From Apostichopus californicus (taxonomy: Eukaryota > Echinodermata > Holothuroidea > Aspidochirotida > Stichopodidae): a stretch of DNA of 64,000 nucleotides. The position numbers were made by a program, and so were the translations under genes. The notes under the pieces were generated by a model that had not been told where the DNA came from, did not search any database, and worked only from the letters and a program-made list of their open reading frames with translations. The stretch is from positions 1-64,000 of the forward strand of contig JAIPMN010000416.1 of NCBI GenBank assembly GCA_020650975.1, in the 5' to 3' direction. This document shows positions 1-13,300 of this stretch, in pieces. Position 1 is the first letter of the stretch; every line of letters begins with the position of its first letter.

Positions 1-156
1 GATTCGCAAGTCAGAAAACCCCTTTTTTATTTCTCAATAAATGATAACGACATTCGTCATATTACTCATTTATGCTATAACCGCTTCCCTCAGTGCACGA
101 CTTTGTTGGCCACCGTACCCGCGCTCTCGATCTCGGAACCGGAAGTTCGGAACCAT

Positions 157-196
157 GCATGCCGTAGCATGCCGTAGCATGCCGTAGCATGCCGTA
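157..196. repeat. 10-bp tandem repeat, about 4 copies
   Basis: Four near-identical copies of the unit GCATGCCGTA lie in a row. The unit contains the palindrome GCATGC. Confidence 0.85.
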
Positions 197-1382
197 TTGT
201 CATTTTGCACGTGAGTGAGCGATATTTTCCAATCTTATTCTCAACATGGTGATGACTTGTTTGTGCGATTGTGGATAATCATCAGTAAGGAACTAACTGC
301 CCTTGGTGCTCAGAACATTTTGGCAGAAAAAAATCTCATTGGGAGCACCAAATTGCATCTAAGGTCAGGTGAAAATGCAAAATTATTTACAAAATGGAGT
401 GGGTGATGAAGTGTGCTATATTGCACCAAATTGCATCTGAGGCCACCTGGAAATGACACCCCTCCCCTTAGACCCCTCCCCTAGGCCGGCCATCAGTCTT
501 CAGCCCCCACTCAAAAGTACCTTCCTACGCCACTGCTGAGCTGCCACTGTCAAATCAACTTTGACTGAAAAAAAGGGCGAAGAAAAACCCTTCTTTCCAT
601 TTTATTATATAAACTACGCCCTTTCGTTAATTAAAACCTGCTCCCGTGTTGTCAAATTAAACATTGTAATGAGAAAGTTACATCCATGTTATTGCCAAAT
701 CCCTTTGTTGAATGAAAACATTAAAAATTTTGACTTTTTGCAGCCAAATTGCAAATGACCCATTTTGCTGGAAAATTTACATTTAAGTTTTTGGTTCCCT
801 TCAAATCAAAGTCATTCTCCCTTCTTGTATTCGTTGTTTCCGACCCTCCACATTGAAGCCTAATTCTCGACGGAGCTTACCCTGTATCGATGGGTAGGGG
901 TTGCCGGGGAGGGGGGGGGTGGGTGGATCGTGGCTTCTGCCACTCACGTCCTCGTTCCAATCAACTGAAAAAATAACACCTTTTAACCGAATTAGCGGCG
1001 CTATTCCAAAACCAAACAACTCAGTTTGCCGCACCTCCATCCCATTCACAACGAAAGGCCACAGAGCTCAACGTTATACCAGATATTCAGTTATCAATAT
1101 TCGTACTACGATAATATGACTTCTCCCATACTTTCTTAAATAATCTCTTGGGTCAATTCTTATCGAAAAGTAAATTTTTAAAAAGAATGTAATATGGCTC
1201 TGTGTTAAGGTTCAATATGAATATGAATATAAATTGAATTGAATTGAATATGAATTGAATGTGAATATTTAAAAAAAATTATTCTATTTACAATCACCTA
1301 AATTTTTAACGCACAATATCTGTGTATTAAGTTGTTAACTCCGTCACCAACTCAATGCCTATGAAAATGATTAGAGCGGGGG

Positions 1383-1640
1383 GCGTATTTTTTTTTCCCA
1401 GGACGAACGTGGGCATCGGCCAATCAAATCCCTGGATTCCAAACATGTGACGCTTTTTCAAAAAACATGTTCTGAATCTTTTTTCCTAGTTTTGACCCCA
1501 GTTTATGAACGACAATCCTTCATTTTCATATGAGTGTAGATCCCTATCCCACTTTCTAAACCCTAACTCTGATTTCAAACGAATTTGTAAATTCCTGAAA
1601 AACCTAAAACCCACGTTCGTCCTGGGAAAAAAAAATACGC
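1383..1640. mobile_element. 258-bp MITE with 31-bp perfect terminal inverted repeats
   Basis: The left end (1383-1413) and right end (1610-1640) are perfect inverted copies of 31 bp, starting GCGTATTTTTTTTTCCCAGG. The element is flanked by a perfect 9-bp direct repeat, GAGCGGGGG, at 1374-1382 and 1641-1649. A 9-bp target duplication is typical of Mutator-like elements, so a non-autonomous MULE is the best guess. The interior (about 196 bp) has no coding capacity. The intact ends and duplication suggest a fairly recent insertion. Confidence 0.8.
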
Positions 1641-3056
1641 GAGCGGGGGACTACGCACGTATGCGGTGTAAATTTTGGAACGATTAAATTATACAGGTTA
1701 AATGAAGAGGGGTGGATAGCCGTGATCGATAAGGCGATGATCTTGAGACAATGATCTTGAGACGATGATCTTGAGAGGAATTTATCAACAGGTGTGATAA
1801 TATGCTCTCGAATTCTTTCTCTGACAATAAGAGTAAAATGTAGGCTATACAGCGAGTGCGTCTGATCATCAAATGGACTAAACCGGTATTTCTGTATATC
1901 AAGGTTTGCATACAGCGTAGTATAGGCTAGTGACATGTACTGCTGATGCCAGTATCATTTACCTAGGCTGTTATGTGTTACTGCTGCTAACGAACCCATG
2001 GTTGGCTTATGATGGTTCTGTGGCTAGGCCTATGTGACAGGTAGGCCAACCTTGCTGTTAGAACTTTTTGGAAGTTAAATTAAAATCGTTTCTGTGTTCG
2101 TGAGGTTAGTGTACTATACCTGTGTTGGATCATAGTTATCAGGGATGTGCTCAGGAATAATGAATGCCGGGCGTATTTGTGGGGTAGAGTGATCCTGGGG
2201 GAGAGGATTCGTGGGTGGGGTCCCCCTACCCAATGGAAACTTTTTGCAAATGAAGTATGCATAGGCCTAGATGGCAAATGGTGCAGTCTTTTTCCTTTTC
2301 TGCCCCTAATTTCTGTGCCAAGTATTAACCCATATTTTGGTAATGGTACCATTTTTTAAATTAATCATCAAAAATAGTGCCAGGCAGAAATGTTTAAAAT
2401 ACTGTTTGTGCTGGGCCGCATTCAGAACAACCGGGTGCAGCCACCTACCGCTGCCCTGTGTGAGCACATCCCTGTGTTATTTGAAATGTTGCATTTAAAA
2501 TGCGCAAGGTCCTGCCATGGAGTTAAGGCCTAGCCAACTTGGCTGTGGGTTCAAGTTTGTCAGATTCACTAGCGGATGCTTTTCTTATTCAGTTAAATGT
2601 TGTTGATCAAATTAAGTACTTTACCAAAGCAGGGGGAACTGTGCGTGTTAGCGAGCTTGGCTGAATGGAATACCTAGTGCAGTTGTATTTGAAGGTATCG
2701 ATTATACAAAAAAGTGGAGTTTGCCTCATGTCTATTGCTGTAGGAGGCAGAAATGCTTGGAATTAAAATTCTTTTCTTATTTGGATAATGTATCCGCTTC
2801 AGTAATCACACTCTATTTAACATCCTGTATGGCAAGTGATCTCATCCAGTGGGGCTGTTGTGATTAAGATTTGTCCACAACTCTTTCAGAGGATATAAAC
2901 CATGGAAATCCTTTGAAATAGTTCTCAAAGATATGAAACGGAGAGAGCATAGATCAGGAAAATCGGAATTCATATTAATGCATGTATCATCTTTCTTACT
3001 CCTCCAAGGATTCTCTGCACGGTATACTTCAACGTTTTGTAGTAACTAGGAATAAG

Positions 3057-3167
3057 TTATGTATATGTATATTAGATCCTCCTGCAAGCAGGAACTCGCG
3101 AAGAAGCCTCATTGGCTTATCAAAGCCGCAAGCTGACCAAAGTCAGTCTCTTACATTCATATTTAAC
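3057..3167 (-). mobile_element. Truncated tRNA-type SINE, copy 1 (body and tail only)
   Basis: About 100 bp closely matches the copies at 40532-40762 and 46996-47158. They share the core whose minus-strand reading contains TTCTTCGCGAGTTCCTGC, and a TA-rich tail. This copy lacks the tRNA-like head, which marks it as a 5'-truncated insertion on the minus strand. Confidence 0.75.
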
Positions 3168-3592
3168 TAGGATCGCATTGCAAAATGCTATGCAAATTAG
3201 TCAATTTGCTACAAACGATATGCATAGATCTACAGCAATGTTTGTACACAAGAACCATAGTAATTTATAAGAGTATTCAAAAACTGTTACACAAACATTT
3301 TGAACACTTTATTAATATACCCTAATGTAATGTTCTATGTATGCATATCTGGTTTGAATAATCTGGGATGAACCGCAGTATATTTGGTTTTGGTATGTGG
3401 TCTACTAAGCCCGAAACAAAAACTTGCGACCTGAAACAATTTGTCATTCCTAGTTACCATAGGCTATGTAATCAACATGGTTACTGTTAGACTTGACTAT
3501 TTACAAAGTCTGAGAAAAATGATTATCTTTCCTCTTTATTCTTTAGAGCTATTTGCAGAACTGTGACATGTGAAGTAGCAGATACTTCCAAA

Positions 3593-6500
3593 ATGTATCG
3601 AAAGTTGGAGTTGATGGGAGGGTCCATTTGTGGCCTTCGAAGACAATTTTCAGGTACTGTATAGCCTACAGATTTTACTTAAGACTGTAGTAGCGTAGTG
3701 AACATGCACCGTTCTTTTTTGTTTTTGAAAATCAGAAATAAAAAGTGCTTAATTCAGATATATTTGAAATGTTTCAAAACATGCCAACAAACGTTATAGC
3801 TAACATCGGTAGCCATAAACTCATAAAAAGGATCTTTGTTTTCTAAACAGAAGGCAAAATGACATGAAGTTCAACTGTGCATATTGACAAGACCTATTCT
3901 ACTAAGTTACAATGAGCCTGCATGGTCAGTACTCAAAACTTGCAATTAGTTCAGACTGTAGAGGTATCATCTAATTTAATCAATTGGTCGTGAAGTTAGA
4001 AGCCCGATGTTGCAACCCTGGATCAATTATATCTTTGTGGACACTTTGTCTGTTTAAGAAACATTTGGGAAATTTGTTTTGATCATTATGATGCATATGA
4101 TTTATAATTCACTTAGTTAGTATGTTGCCACTTTGTGGCAAGTTTTCTTGATTACAGAAAATTGTGATCTATAAGTATGGTGGATATTTCCATAAACAAT
4201 ATCAGTTCAATAATAATGTTTATCGCACTCATAGAATTAAAATGAAGTCAATATTTTTTTTTCACTTTTGTCAACAGCCTTTAGTTGTCCCCTCCTTGCC
4301 ATGATTTCTTTCTTGTTGGTTGCCACGGAAGCTCAAAGCGCAGCATCGACCGTTGGTGTCACTGTCCCTGACCAGACTGCATTAACAACCATTATGGACA
4401 CAATAAACTCCTTGGCTTCTACTAGAGGTCCAACCACGGAATTCCAACTCTTTACTACAACTCAAACTGTCTTACCTTCCACATTGTCCGCTACAACTCA
4501 AACTGTCCTACCTTCCACATTGTCCACTACAACTCCCACGATGCCTCCTTCCATATCAACATCGTTGCCCAGTAGTTCCCATCTGGGAGGAACTGCAACA
4601 GGTCTGACTGTGACTACATCTCAATTAATCGGTACAATCGCAGCTACCACCAAAAGTCTTTCAACCGCCAGTGCCACGTCGACCCCTCTCGAGACGCTCG
4701 GGTCTACAACATCTCGCGGGACCACACTTAGTGGAACTTCTCAAAGTCAAAGCGAAACTGTGAGTACTAGCCTTGCCACAGAAATCAAAGATAACAGCAC
4801 TGAGGAGACAACAGCTACATCATCTTCAGCAGTTACTATGGCAACGACTGGAATTCCAGGCCCATCGGATGCGTTGTCCATAATAGAGTGGTTCCTGGTC
4901 GCAGTAGCAGTAGCTGCTATCATATTCTTTCTATGTGAGTGAATCATTCAATTCTCTCTTACCTTCAGTCACATTGTAAAAGTAGTTTGAACCGTCTTTG
5001 AAAAGCGGTAAAATCTCTCGCCACACGAAAAAATCGAACTCAACGTCGGTTTCAACCTTATCGTGTAAATTATTTTTGTAACAAATAAATACAAAATCTT
5101 TAGAACTTCAAGAAAAAGAATTAATTTCTCAGAAAACTATCAGCATTTAAAGGTCATCAATGTTGTCTACCAGACAGACAATATGACACATATCACAGAT
5201 GTGACGTTCAAATTTGCAATTAAAATAAATTGGCAATTAGTCCATTAATTAACCTTACCAACACTACTAAACTAGTGATGCATACTACAAAGCCAGCGGT
5301 CAGTAAACTTTAAGGCTCACGAACCAGGATCTTCCAAAGCCACAACCCACCAGAACCGCATCTCTCAGAATCGAACCAATTAATGTCTCCAGAATACATG
5401 AGAGCTAGTGCTTAGGTCTAGTAAAATCTTGTCACCAAATCTACCAGTTTGATTTGTGACAAATCTACCAGTTTGACTTGTTACAAATCTACCAGTTTGA
5501 CTATAGGAAAGTCTGTGCTTCCGTATTTTCAACTAGTTACCATTGTAAAAGTGATATCAATACGAATATATTTTGATTTAGTTGGGTTAGGGTAGGTCGC
5601 TTAGCTTGGGCATCCCACTAAGTAGGTGGGTCACCTTAAGAGCAGCCTTTACCCATTGAAAAATATTTCACAAATTGTATTGTGGGAACCTGGAACTACC
5701 CAGGATCATTATTTTCCTTACTCATTAGTTTAAGGCATAAACTGGCATCTGTGTTTCACTTGGGTTAAGTACCGCTGCCTATGACAAAGGGGAAAGTTGT
5801 GTCAGAAATTTTCCCATTTTTGTCTCCAAAAATTGATGAAATCACATTAAAATATTGCCTATGTCTTAGAGCCATATTTTCCTTGAACATTTGCAAAATT
5901 TCTAGCATCTCACCTCCAGAATCAAGTTTTGGCTATCCATAAGACTGTTTCACTGTGTTTTTATTTGTATACGCCCACAAATTGATAAGCCCCGCCCCCT
6001 GTAGGGCTGTTTTCTTTAATTTGCATATTTTGAATTTACCTTAAGCTCCCTTTTGTGGTGCTGTTTCAGGTAAGTTAAACTTGACTAATAAAGGGAAGGC
6101 ATTCAGATATAATCATGTCTTTTTAAAAAAAAAACTTTCTACCACAGGTTTTATAGGCTCCGCCCACAAATAAAAATGATAATACACTATTGTTATATAG
6201 CACAACACACAGTACTGTTGTGCTAAGATAAAGGGGACAGAGTTATATAAGGAAAAGCTGAAACATTGAGAATAGATGAGTCTTAAGTAATATTTTAAAG
6301 TTCCATACAGATTCAGCTTCTTTAACTTGGAGAGGCAGAATATTCCACAGAATAATAATAATAATAAATGAGACTTATATAGCGCCAAATCAGTAGACAA
6401 AAGTCACTGCTCATGGCGCTTTACAAAGAAAGAATGACAGAAAATAGACTGAAAAAGCATGATGACCATAATACTTTGTGGTTACAGAAGGAGGAAATAG

Positions 6501-7930
6501 TGAAACTTAAAAACTAGAGCACAGACAGTGAGAGCTGGGTTGTACCCGTGGACAAGATTTTGTAAGAAGGTGGGTGGGGGGGGGGGGAAGGGGTAATTCC
6601 ATGGATGAGTTTAAAACTTAGCAGAAGAATATTTAAGTTTTGAATGTAAACATATATTTCTTTATCATTGGATATATTAATTTGCAATTTTTTAGCATTT
6701 TTTAGCATTTTTATCTGTTTTCTGTCTGTTCAGATATCCTTTACCATTTTTGCCAAGTTAAGAGGAAGAGGAAGGCCAGTGCATTCAGTGAGCAAAACAA
6801 AAACATTATTGAATATGCAACACCACAGAGTCCCAAGGAGAAATGGAGAAATAGCTGGGCTTTGGAAGCTATGGTTTACCATATCGAACTCCCACAGGTA
6901 AAGTTAAAAAGAAAAACTATGCCCAACCATCATCTGTGGCACATATGAGAGAGATCTGTCTGATGAACGGTTGAACACTCCTGTAAAAATATTAAGAATA
7001 TTTTATCCCTTTTAGGAGATAATCAGGGCATAAAAGTTGTGTCACATGGTTGCTGTTTGTCAATGTGCTATGGCATAGTCTCATAAAGTTTGTATTGTTA
7101 TGATGTTTAATAATCAGTGTAGTATAACAAAGATTGTTGGTAACAATTAAGTTTGGAGAAACATACATACAGAGAGATCTGTAGCTGACAGAGTGACAAT
7201 AGTTTGCAATCAATATTTGTGTTTTTGAGTGGAGGACGGAAAGAAAACATGTTTTTTTAGTGGTTTGGAATGAAACTACCACTGTGACCGCTGATGGTAT
7301 GACCCCATGGAGACAGGGTTAAAATTGAGATTGGCTGTAAGAAAGACTTCAGTAAGTTACCCTACTACCCTTCAGAGCTAAAATATCACAGTAGAAAGAC
7401 CCAAGTGTAGGCCAACAAATGTGCATACAAGCTCTTATGCTTTGCCAGTGTTATTTCATAGTAACCCTCTCGCTCCACTCCCTCCTGTCCCTCCTACCCC
7501 CTACCTACCCCTATCCTCTTTGTTTCCACCTCCCTCTCTTTCATAAGCCCTACCCTACCCTCCCCCCCCATTTCCCTTTGTCAATGTTGTCTCATTCCAT
7601 CTTCTCTCTCTGTTCCTCCTTTCCCCCCACCCAACCCTTCTCCCCTTCCCCCCAACCTACCTACAATTTACCTCAGAATTATATGAAACAAAACTGGAGT
7701 GTAATTTCTTGTGTCAAAAACAAGACCTTTCAGATCAATGAAAATTATAAGTGAAATGCAGTAAAATGCTCAAGTCATTATTCTTCACCTCTTAAAAGCC
7801 TCATCTCATTTGTCTTTGTTCTCAGGAAACGACCGCTGAGATGGAAGCGAGGGACAACGTAGTATTCGAGGATGAAACGGACACAGGGGGCGCTTCCAAT
7901 CACGATAAACCACATCTGACGAAACTCTGA
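3593..7930 (+). CDS. Mucin-like type I single-pass membrane protein
   Basis: Four coding exons join in phase: 3593-3653 (its exon begins at an AG at 3546), 4278-4934, 6734-6897 and 7826-7930, giving 328 residues. Residues 1-42 form an N-terminal signal region with the hydrophobic stretch MISFLLVATEAQS; Met29 (4301) is an alternative start. Residues about 43-220 are a Ser/Thr/Pro-rich ectodomain with short repeats such as TTTQTVLPSTLS, expected to be heavily O-glycosylated. A transmembrane helix (about 225-244, FLVAVAVAAIIFFL) follows, then a basic KRKRK stop-transfer and an 84-residue cytoplasmic tail that is acidic near its end (VVFEDETD) and finishes HLTKL, a fit to the class I PDZ-ligand pattern. 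The joined frame stays open across all three introns. I recognise no family: it resembles sialomucin or adhesion-type glycoproteins only in architecture. The first donor (GTACTG) is weak, so the start is the least certain part. Confidence 0.72.
5434..5506. repeat. 24-bp tandem repeat, 3 copies
   Basis: Three successive copies of a unit containing AATCTACCAGTTTGA lie in intron 2 of the mucin-like gene. Confidence 0.75.
6352..6432 (-). mobile_element. SINE 3' end with (ATT)n tail
   Basis: On the minus strand this reads TTTGTAAAGCGCC, a short spacer, then GGCGCTATATAAGT followed by an (ATT)n tail. This tail type ends many marine-invertebrate SINEs. Related pieces lie at 18962-19022 and 54490-54545. 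It sits in intron 2 of the mucin-like gene. Confidence 0.6.
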
Positions 7931-8389
7931 TAGACTGTAGGACAGAACAACTGGCAAACGCCTTACTCTCTTGTGGTAAACGGTTCTTGATATGGTATAT
8001 ATGCACTCAGAAGAGATGTAAACCCAAACCATAAAGTTTTACCGTTATATGCTAGACCTGGTAACTCCAAACCTTTTACAAAGAAACTCATGAATATTCA
8101 TTATTTGGAGATGCCATTTTGTTCAGTTTGTTATGTCATAGTACCACTGGGATTTGCATTCTTCTGGCACGGCTGATGTTTAGCTGTATTAATAGCAAAA
8201 AATCTTACACATTTTAGGCACAACAATTTCAAACACAACTTCTTTATATGCAAAACATAAACACATAAGTAATTATAAGAAGGGCATCAACAGCATTTTA
8301 ATAACACCTACGTTTTGTTTTCAGAATTTTATTTTCAGTTTCTTAGATCACTTGGAAATAGGTATGTGATATGTAGGGACATTAACACC

Positions 8390-8575
8390 GTGATATCCCT
8401 CAAACAGACAGTAAATATATATTGACTGTTTGGAAAATGGTGTTGTTTAAGGTGATATCCCTCAAACAGACAGTTAAGATATTTTGACTGTTTGGAGAAT
8501 GGTTTTGTTGAAGATGATATCTCTCAAACAGACAGTAAAGATATTTCGACTGTTTGGAGAATGGTGTTGTTTAAT
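8390..8575. repeat. 62-bp tandem repeat, 3 copies
   Basis: Copies start at 8390, 8452 and 8514. Each contains CAAACAGACAGT and, about 20 bp on, GACTGTTTGG, which is partly its inverse, so each unit could form a small stem-loop. Confidence 0.85.
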
Positions 8576-10135
8576 TATCGTCCATACAGCAGAGGTTGAG
8601 TACGGTTGGGTTTTTGCCTTCTTTAATGCATCCAGCAAGGATCTACTAAAGGTATTTTTTATGTCCAAGTTTCTTTGATTTTAAAAGCCTTGAAGATTTT
8701 AGTATGCAAGTAGCCTTTAGTTAAATACCTGTGAAGGTTGAAGACTGCCTCATGCATATTCATAGGGTGCTGAATGTCGGGTACTTTTATGAAGTGGGGT
8801 CAACCAGTTGGGATAATGTTCTAATGCTAATTACCACTGTATACTGTTATCTGGTGTCATGCAAGGTGATGTGGGGTTCAATGCTGCTTCAAAAGTTACT
8901 TTAAGTTTGAATGGTACAGTGTCAAGAACACTGGATATAAAGTTAATCCTTTGATGTCCATGTAAGTGTACACTGGATTTAAGGCTAATCTTTTGATTTC
9001 CATGTTAGTGGATCATGTGTAGGGTAATTGGCTGACATGCAGGTATAATGTTGGGGGGTGTGGGTCATATGTAGGCAGAGGGACGGTTGTACTAAAAGGG
9101 TCCTTCATCCATGTGGTATTAATTTCAACATGGTATGCTACCTTACCCACAATTCTGATCCATTATACATTTTAGCAACGACTACTTTCTTCCATAACTC
9201 TTGTTCGTTAGCTCAGTACTTAAGATGTGAAAGTCAATATCTGTACCCCAATATCTGTGTCTCATTTGTTGCCAGATGGAAAAGTCTAGACTAAAAACTT
9301 TTACTCATTCATTGTACTGTTTTTCCTTTTTTTGGTGCTATGGTATTCATCTTTGTTGATAGCTGTATTCATAAACAATATTTTCAGACAAGTTTTGAAG
9401 AATTTTAAATTATAAAAAATTGTTTAACTATTTTCAAAAGAATTTTGCGGGGTGTCTAGACATACAAAAACGTACTCAGATGTTGGGAAATGTTAAAATT
9501 AGGCCGATAAAAAGACTTAGTGGTATAAATTCTTTGCCTGTGGTAGTAAAATGCTTGCTGAATTTTCAGCATGGGTGACCATTATTTGACTTTTTAGCAT
9601 ATTTTGGATTCGATGGAAGAAAATATATGAATATCCTGCAGAAGGTAGATATTATTTTTTTTTCTTTCTTTCTTAATTTAATGTCAAGATTATTATATTA
9701 TATATATTAAAGCAATACATAACCATCGTATGCCTTGTTAGTCGGAAAATATTTACTACTTTAGGTAATATGAAAAAAGTTAGGGCAGAAGGTGCGTGTT
9801 TATTAAATATTAACTATTTTTGGGTTATAATTGTTTTAAATTTTTTTTGTGTGTTTTATGATGCATTTAAGTCGTCATTTCAATTTATCTTTGGGAGAGA
9901 AATGTCGTTGTGATCTTCAACTTTTAAGGTGCTCAGCATTTTTTACGTTATAGTTTTATCTTGAAGGTTAAAAGGAGGATTTTATCTTACTGGTTGTTGA
10001 AAAGGAATGTGTTTTAGAGCCCATTGAAACATTGGAATGTTAAAATGGGTTGTCATAGCTACCACATGTGATTTGATAAGGAAGTTACCAAGAAAGACAA
10101 ACAAACCCATCTCAGGAGCTGTAATTGTTGCTTGG

Positions 10136-10740
10136 ACTTGCTATGTATAACCAGCTGGTTACCTCCTACCAGCTCACTGATAGCTAACTGGCTATCAGTT
10201 AACCAGCTCATAGCCCAATAGCCGGCAGGCTAACAGATAACCAGCTGATTTCCTGATAACCAGTTGGATACTTCATAGTGAGCTGGCTACCTGATAAGCA
10301 GAGCTTTGCCTCATATTTAGCTTCCTAGTTGATATTCAGGTATCTACCCAATAACAAGCTGGCTAACTGATAGCAAGCTAGCTTCCTGATAACCAACTGG
10401 CTACTTCATAGCATGCTCGCTGTCTGATGACCAACTGGTTACTTCATAGCAAGTTGGTTACCTGGTAGCAAGCATGCTACCCAATAGCAAGCTGGATACC
10501 TGATAACCAACTGGCTACTTCATAGCGAGCTGGCTAATTCATAGCAAGATAGCTGCTTGATAACCGGCTGGAAACTTCATAGCAAGTTGGTTACCTGGTA
10601 GCAAGCATGCTACCCAATAGCAAGCTGGATACCTGATAACCAACTGGCTACTTCATAGCAAGCTGGCTAATTCATAGCAAGATAGCTGCTTGATAACCGG
10701 CTGGAAACTTCATAGCAAGCATGCTACCTGATAGCAAGCC
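10136..10740. repeat. Complex minisatellite built of TAACCAGCTGG / TAGCAAGCTGG motifs
   Basis: About 600 bp are made of diverged short units of the type CTGATAACCAACTGGCTACT and CATAGCAAGCTGG. A higher-order unit of 133 bp is repeated (for example from 10451 and again from 10584). No gene is implied. Confidence 0.85.
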
Positions 10741-11144
10741 TCTGCTATACCTAATTTATAGCTGAAGTCACAAATTTCCACTTAAAGTGTGGATTGTAAC
10801 ATTTTTGTGAAGATTATCCATAGAGAGATATGTACTTGAGTGCTTTTAGTCAGTGATTTCACTGGCATCAGTACACTTACTTATACTGACTCAACTACCA
10901 TTAGCAAATGATTCCACACAACTCCTTCTGATACTCATAGATGTTAATGTTACAGAACAGTTATAAATATTAAAACAGTTTGACCAATAGGCTATCCCTT
11001 TGTAACAGGGCAAATTTTTAATGGTCTAAATTTCTGTTCGGACAACCAAAACCAGGCTGATGCGTAATTGTTTACATCAAATTCAGATTATGTTGTAACT
11101 AAATACCCTCAAAACTGATAAATTTGTATAACCCTAAAAGTGGT

Positions 11145-11430
11145 CTTCTATTCACCAAACCTACACATCTCTCCAACAGTGTACATATTGCTGTTCTATT
11201 CACCAAACCTACACATCTCTCCTACAGTGTACATATTGCTGTTCTATTCACCAAACCTACACATCTCTCCTACAGTCTACATATTGCTGTTCATTTACCA
11301 AACCTACACATCTCTCCTACAGTATACATATTGCTGTTCTATTCACCAAACCTACACATCTCTCCTACAGCATACATGTTGCTGTTCTATTCAACAAACC
11401 TACACATCTCTCCTACAGTGTGCATATTAA
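11145..11430. repeat. 48-bp tandem repeat, 6 copies
   Basis: The unit contains CACCAAACCTACACATCTCT; successive copies begin about 48 bp apart (11153, 11201, 11249 and on). Because 48 is a multiple of three, the array leaves long open frames encoding a 16-residue repeat, which I treat as a by-product. Confidence 0.9.
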
Positions 11431-12368
11431 CCTATCTGTGTTATGTGTATTTACGGAAAACCAGATTCGCTGTCCAAGTGGCAACCAAGAAAACCCTTAA
11501 AATTTGCTCTGTTTGTATGTAGCATATAATACCTCTGGTAGCGTCATGTGATGAATTTTTGGTTGGAGGATTTGAGAAATAATCAACTCAAAAGACCATA
11601 AATGTTGTATTCCAATTTTGATGGTTCCTGAAATATATTCCATTTATTTTTGTACTCTTAAAAGTCTTATTTCTGTATTCAAATTTTTCTCACTCATCCA
11701 TTTGCTGATAAAGATCTACTTAAAAAACATTTGCAAGGTATCTCTACATCATTACGAGATTTTCTCATTTATCATTAACTTTAACCAAATTGCACTTGCT
11801 CAACAAACAAAAAAAGATAAATAAATTTTAAAAAAAACTTAAAAAAGTTATATTTTATAGCCAGTTTTCTAAATTATTGCAAATGTGGATGTTAACATGC
11901 TGCAGTAAATACATGGTCTGTGTTCTTTGTCCTTTTTAACGTCTCTTTCATTGTAATTGTTGAAGGGATATTGGAATGTGGTGGGAGAGGCGGGGGGGGG
12001 GGGGGGGGTAGAGTCATTGAGTAGGTAGGATGACCTGGGCCATCTAGAATCGATGAGGAAGTGGGCCACATCTTTTCTTGGGGACTGGTGTATTGTAAAA
12101 GTGCACACATAGGCATAGGAGCCCAATTTGATTTGGGAGGCTGTAACGACTTGCCCGAAAAATAATACCTTTCAACATGTTAATGTGCATATCATATAGG
12201 CATGCGTCGGTTATTACATCGCATGCCATTAATATACAATCATTTGCCGTGTTATTACCCTTCCATATTGGTTATAATTATTGGGAAAGTCGTTACAATA
12301 ATAATGATCATAATAATATCAGTTTAACCATTGAAAAACACATAGCAAATTATTTTTCTTTCAGTAGG

Positions 12369-12431
12369 NNNNNNNNNNNNNNNNNNNNNNNNNNNNNNNN
12401 NNNNNNNNNNNNNNNNNNNNNNNNNNNNNNN
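12369..12431. other. Assembly gap (63 N)
   Basis: A run of 63 undetermined bases is followed directly by a run of 14 C. The gap was most likely caused by the homopolymer. Confidence 0.98.
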
Positions 12432-13197
12432 CCCCCCCCCCCCCCGCCTCCTACGCCTATGAGTGCACAGGAGGTGTGGTGAATGATTTGTTCACCATAT
12501 GATTCTATTTACTTGGCTAAATGTGTAGGACTTAAAAAACAAAGTTCACAGTCTATTTGGTGTGAAGTGATAATTTCATTTAAGCAATAATGTCATCACA
12601 TCAATTTGGGTTATATCCAGGTAATCAAAAAAAAAGAAGAAAGTGCATTCCCCAAGGGGCCCAAGGGGCCAGCATATGCATGACTTTTAGTCATGGTGCA
12701 GATAAATTTATGTCATAGTAGAGGCTCAAAACGTGTCCTGGAAAGGGAAATAAAGGGTTATTGTGGCTCCCTGTCAAACTGCCCTGTAATATTTAAAAGC
12801 TTTTTGATGTAACTTCCTTGCAGGCCTGACGAAAGGAGAACGGGGGTGGGTCTAGTCTAGAGGTCATTTAGGGGCTGGATATGAAAGTACTCTGGGAAAA
12901 TGACATAAAGAACACTGAATTCTGTTTCGTAAGATACATAAGGAAAATGGAGAGTGCAGAGGGGGCCTCATGACACCCAAGTTTGTTTTTGTTTTTTTTG
13001 GATGGGAGGGGTTGTCGATCAGCACCTGTGCCTTCTTGGAAAATCTTGCTCACATATTTTCTATAACAATAAGCCTGACGACCTTATTTGGAAAAAAAAA
13101 AAAAGGATGAAAGCAATTTTAAATTATGACAAATGATTAATAAATCAAGTGCTGGTAGAAACAAGGGTCGGGATTGAAGGAAGATCAACTGGGTTCG

Positions 13198-13300
13198 TTA
13201 CCCAAGGGGTCGTTATCGAAGGGGTCGTTATCGACCATGAAGGGGTCGTTATCGAAGGGGTTGTTATCGTTATCGAAGGGTCGTTATCGAAGGAAGATCA
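13198..13300. repeat. About 15-bp tandem repeat (GGTCGTTATCGAAGG)
   Basis: Six or so imperfect copies of GGGTCGTTATCGAAG are visible. Confidence 0.8.

Larger units (their letters stand above)
1..3546. other. Left intergenic stretch, no gene recognised
   Basis: No open frame here resembles a known protein or carries a matched pair of splice sites that I could link to a neighbour. It holds a 10-bp tandem repeat (157-196), a MITE (1383-1640), short direct repeats of about 16 bp (about 1729-1785) and a truncated SINE copy (3057-3167). Untranslated 5' exons of the mucin-like gene could lie here but cannot be identified from sequence alone. Confidence 0.6.

Noticed and set aside
11124-11522. Repetitive peptides of 16-residue period
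   Set aside because: Two overlapping frames are equally open because the tandem repeat is 48 bp long. No start context or splice support.
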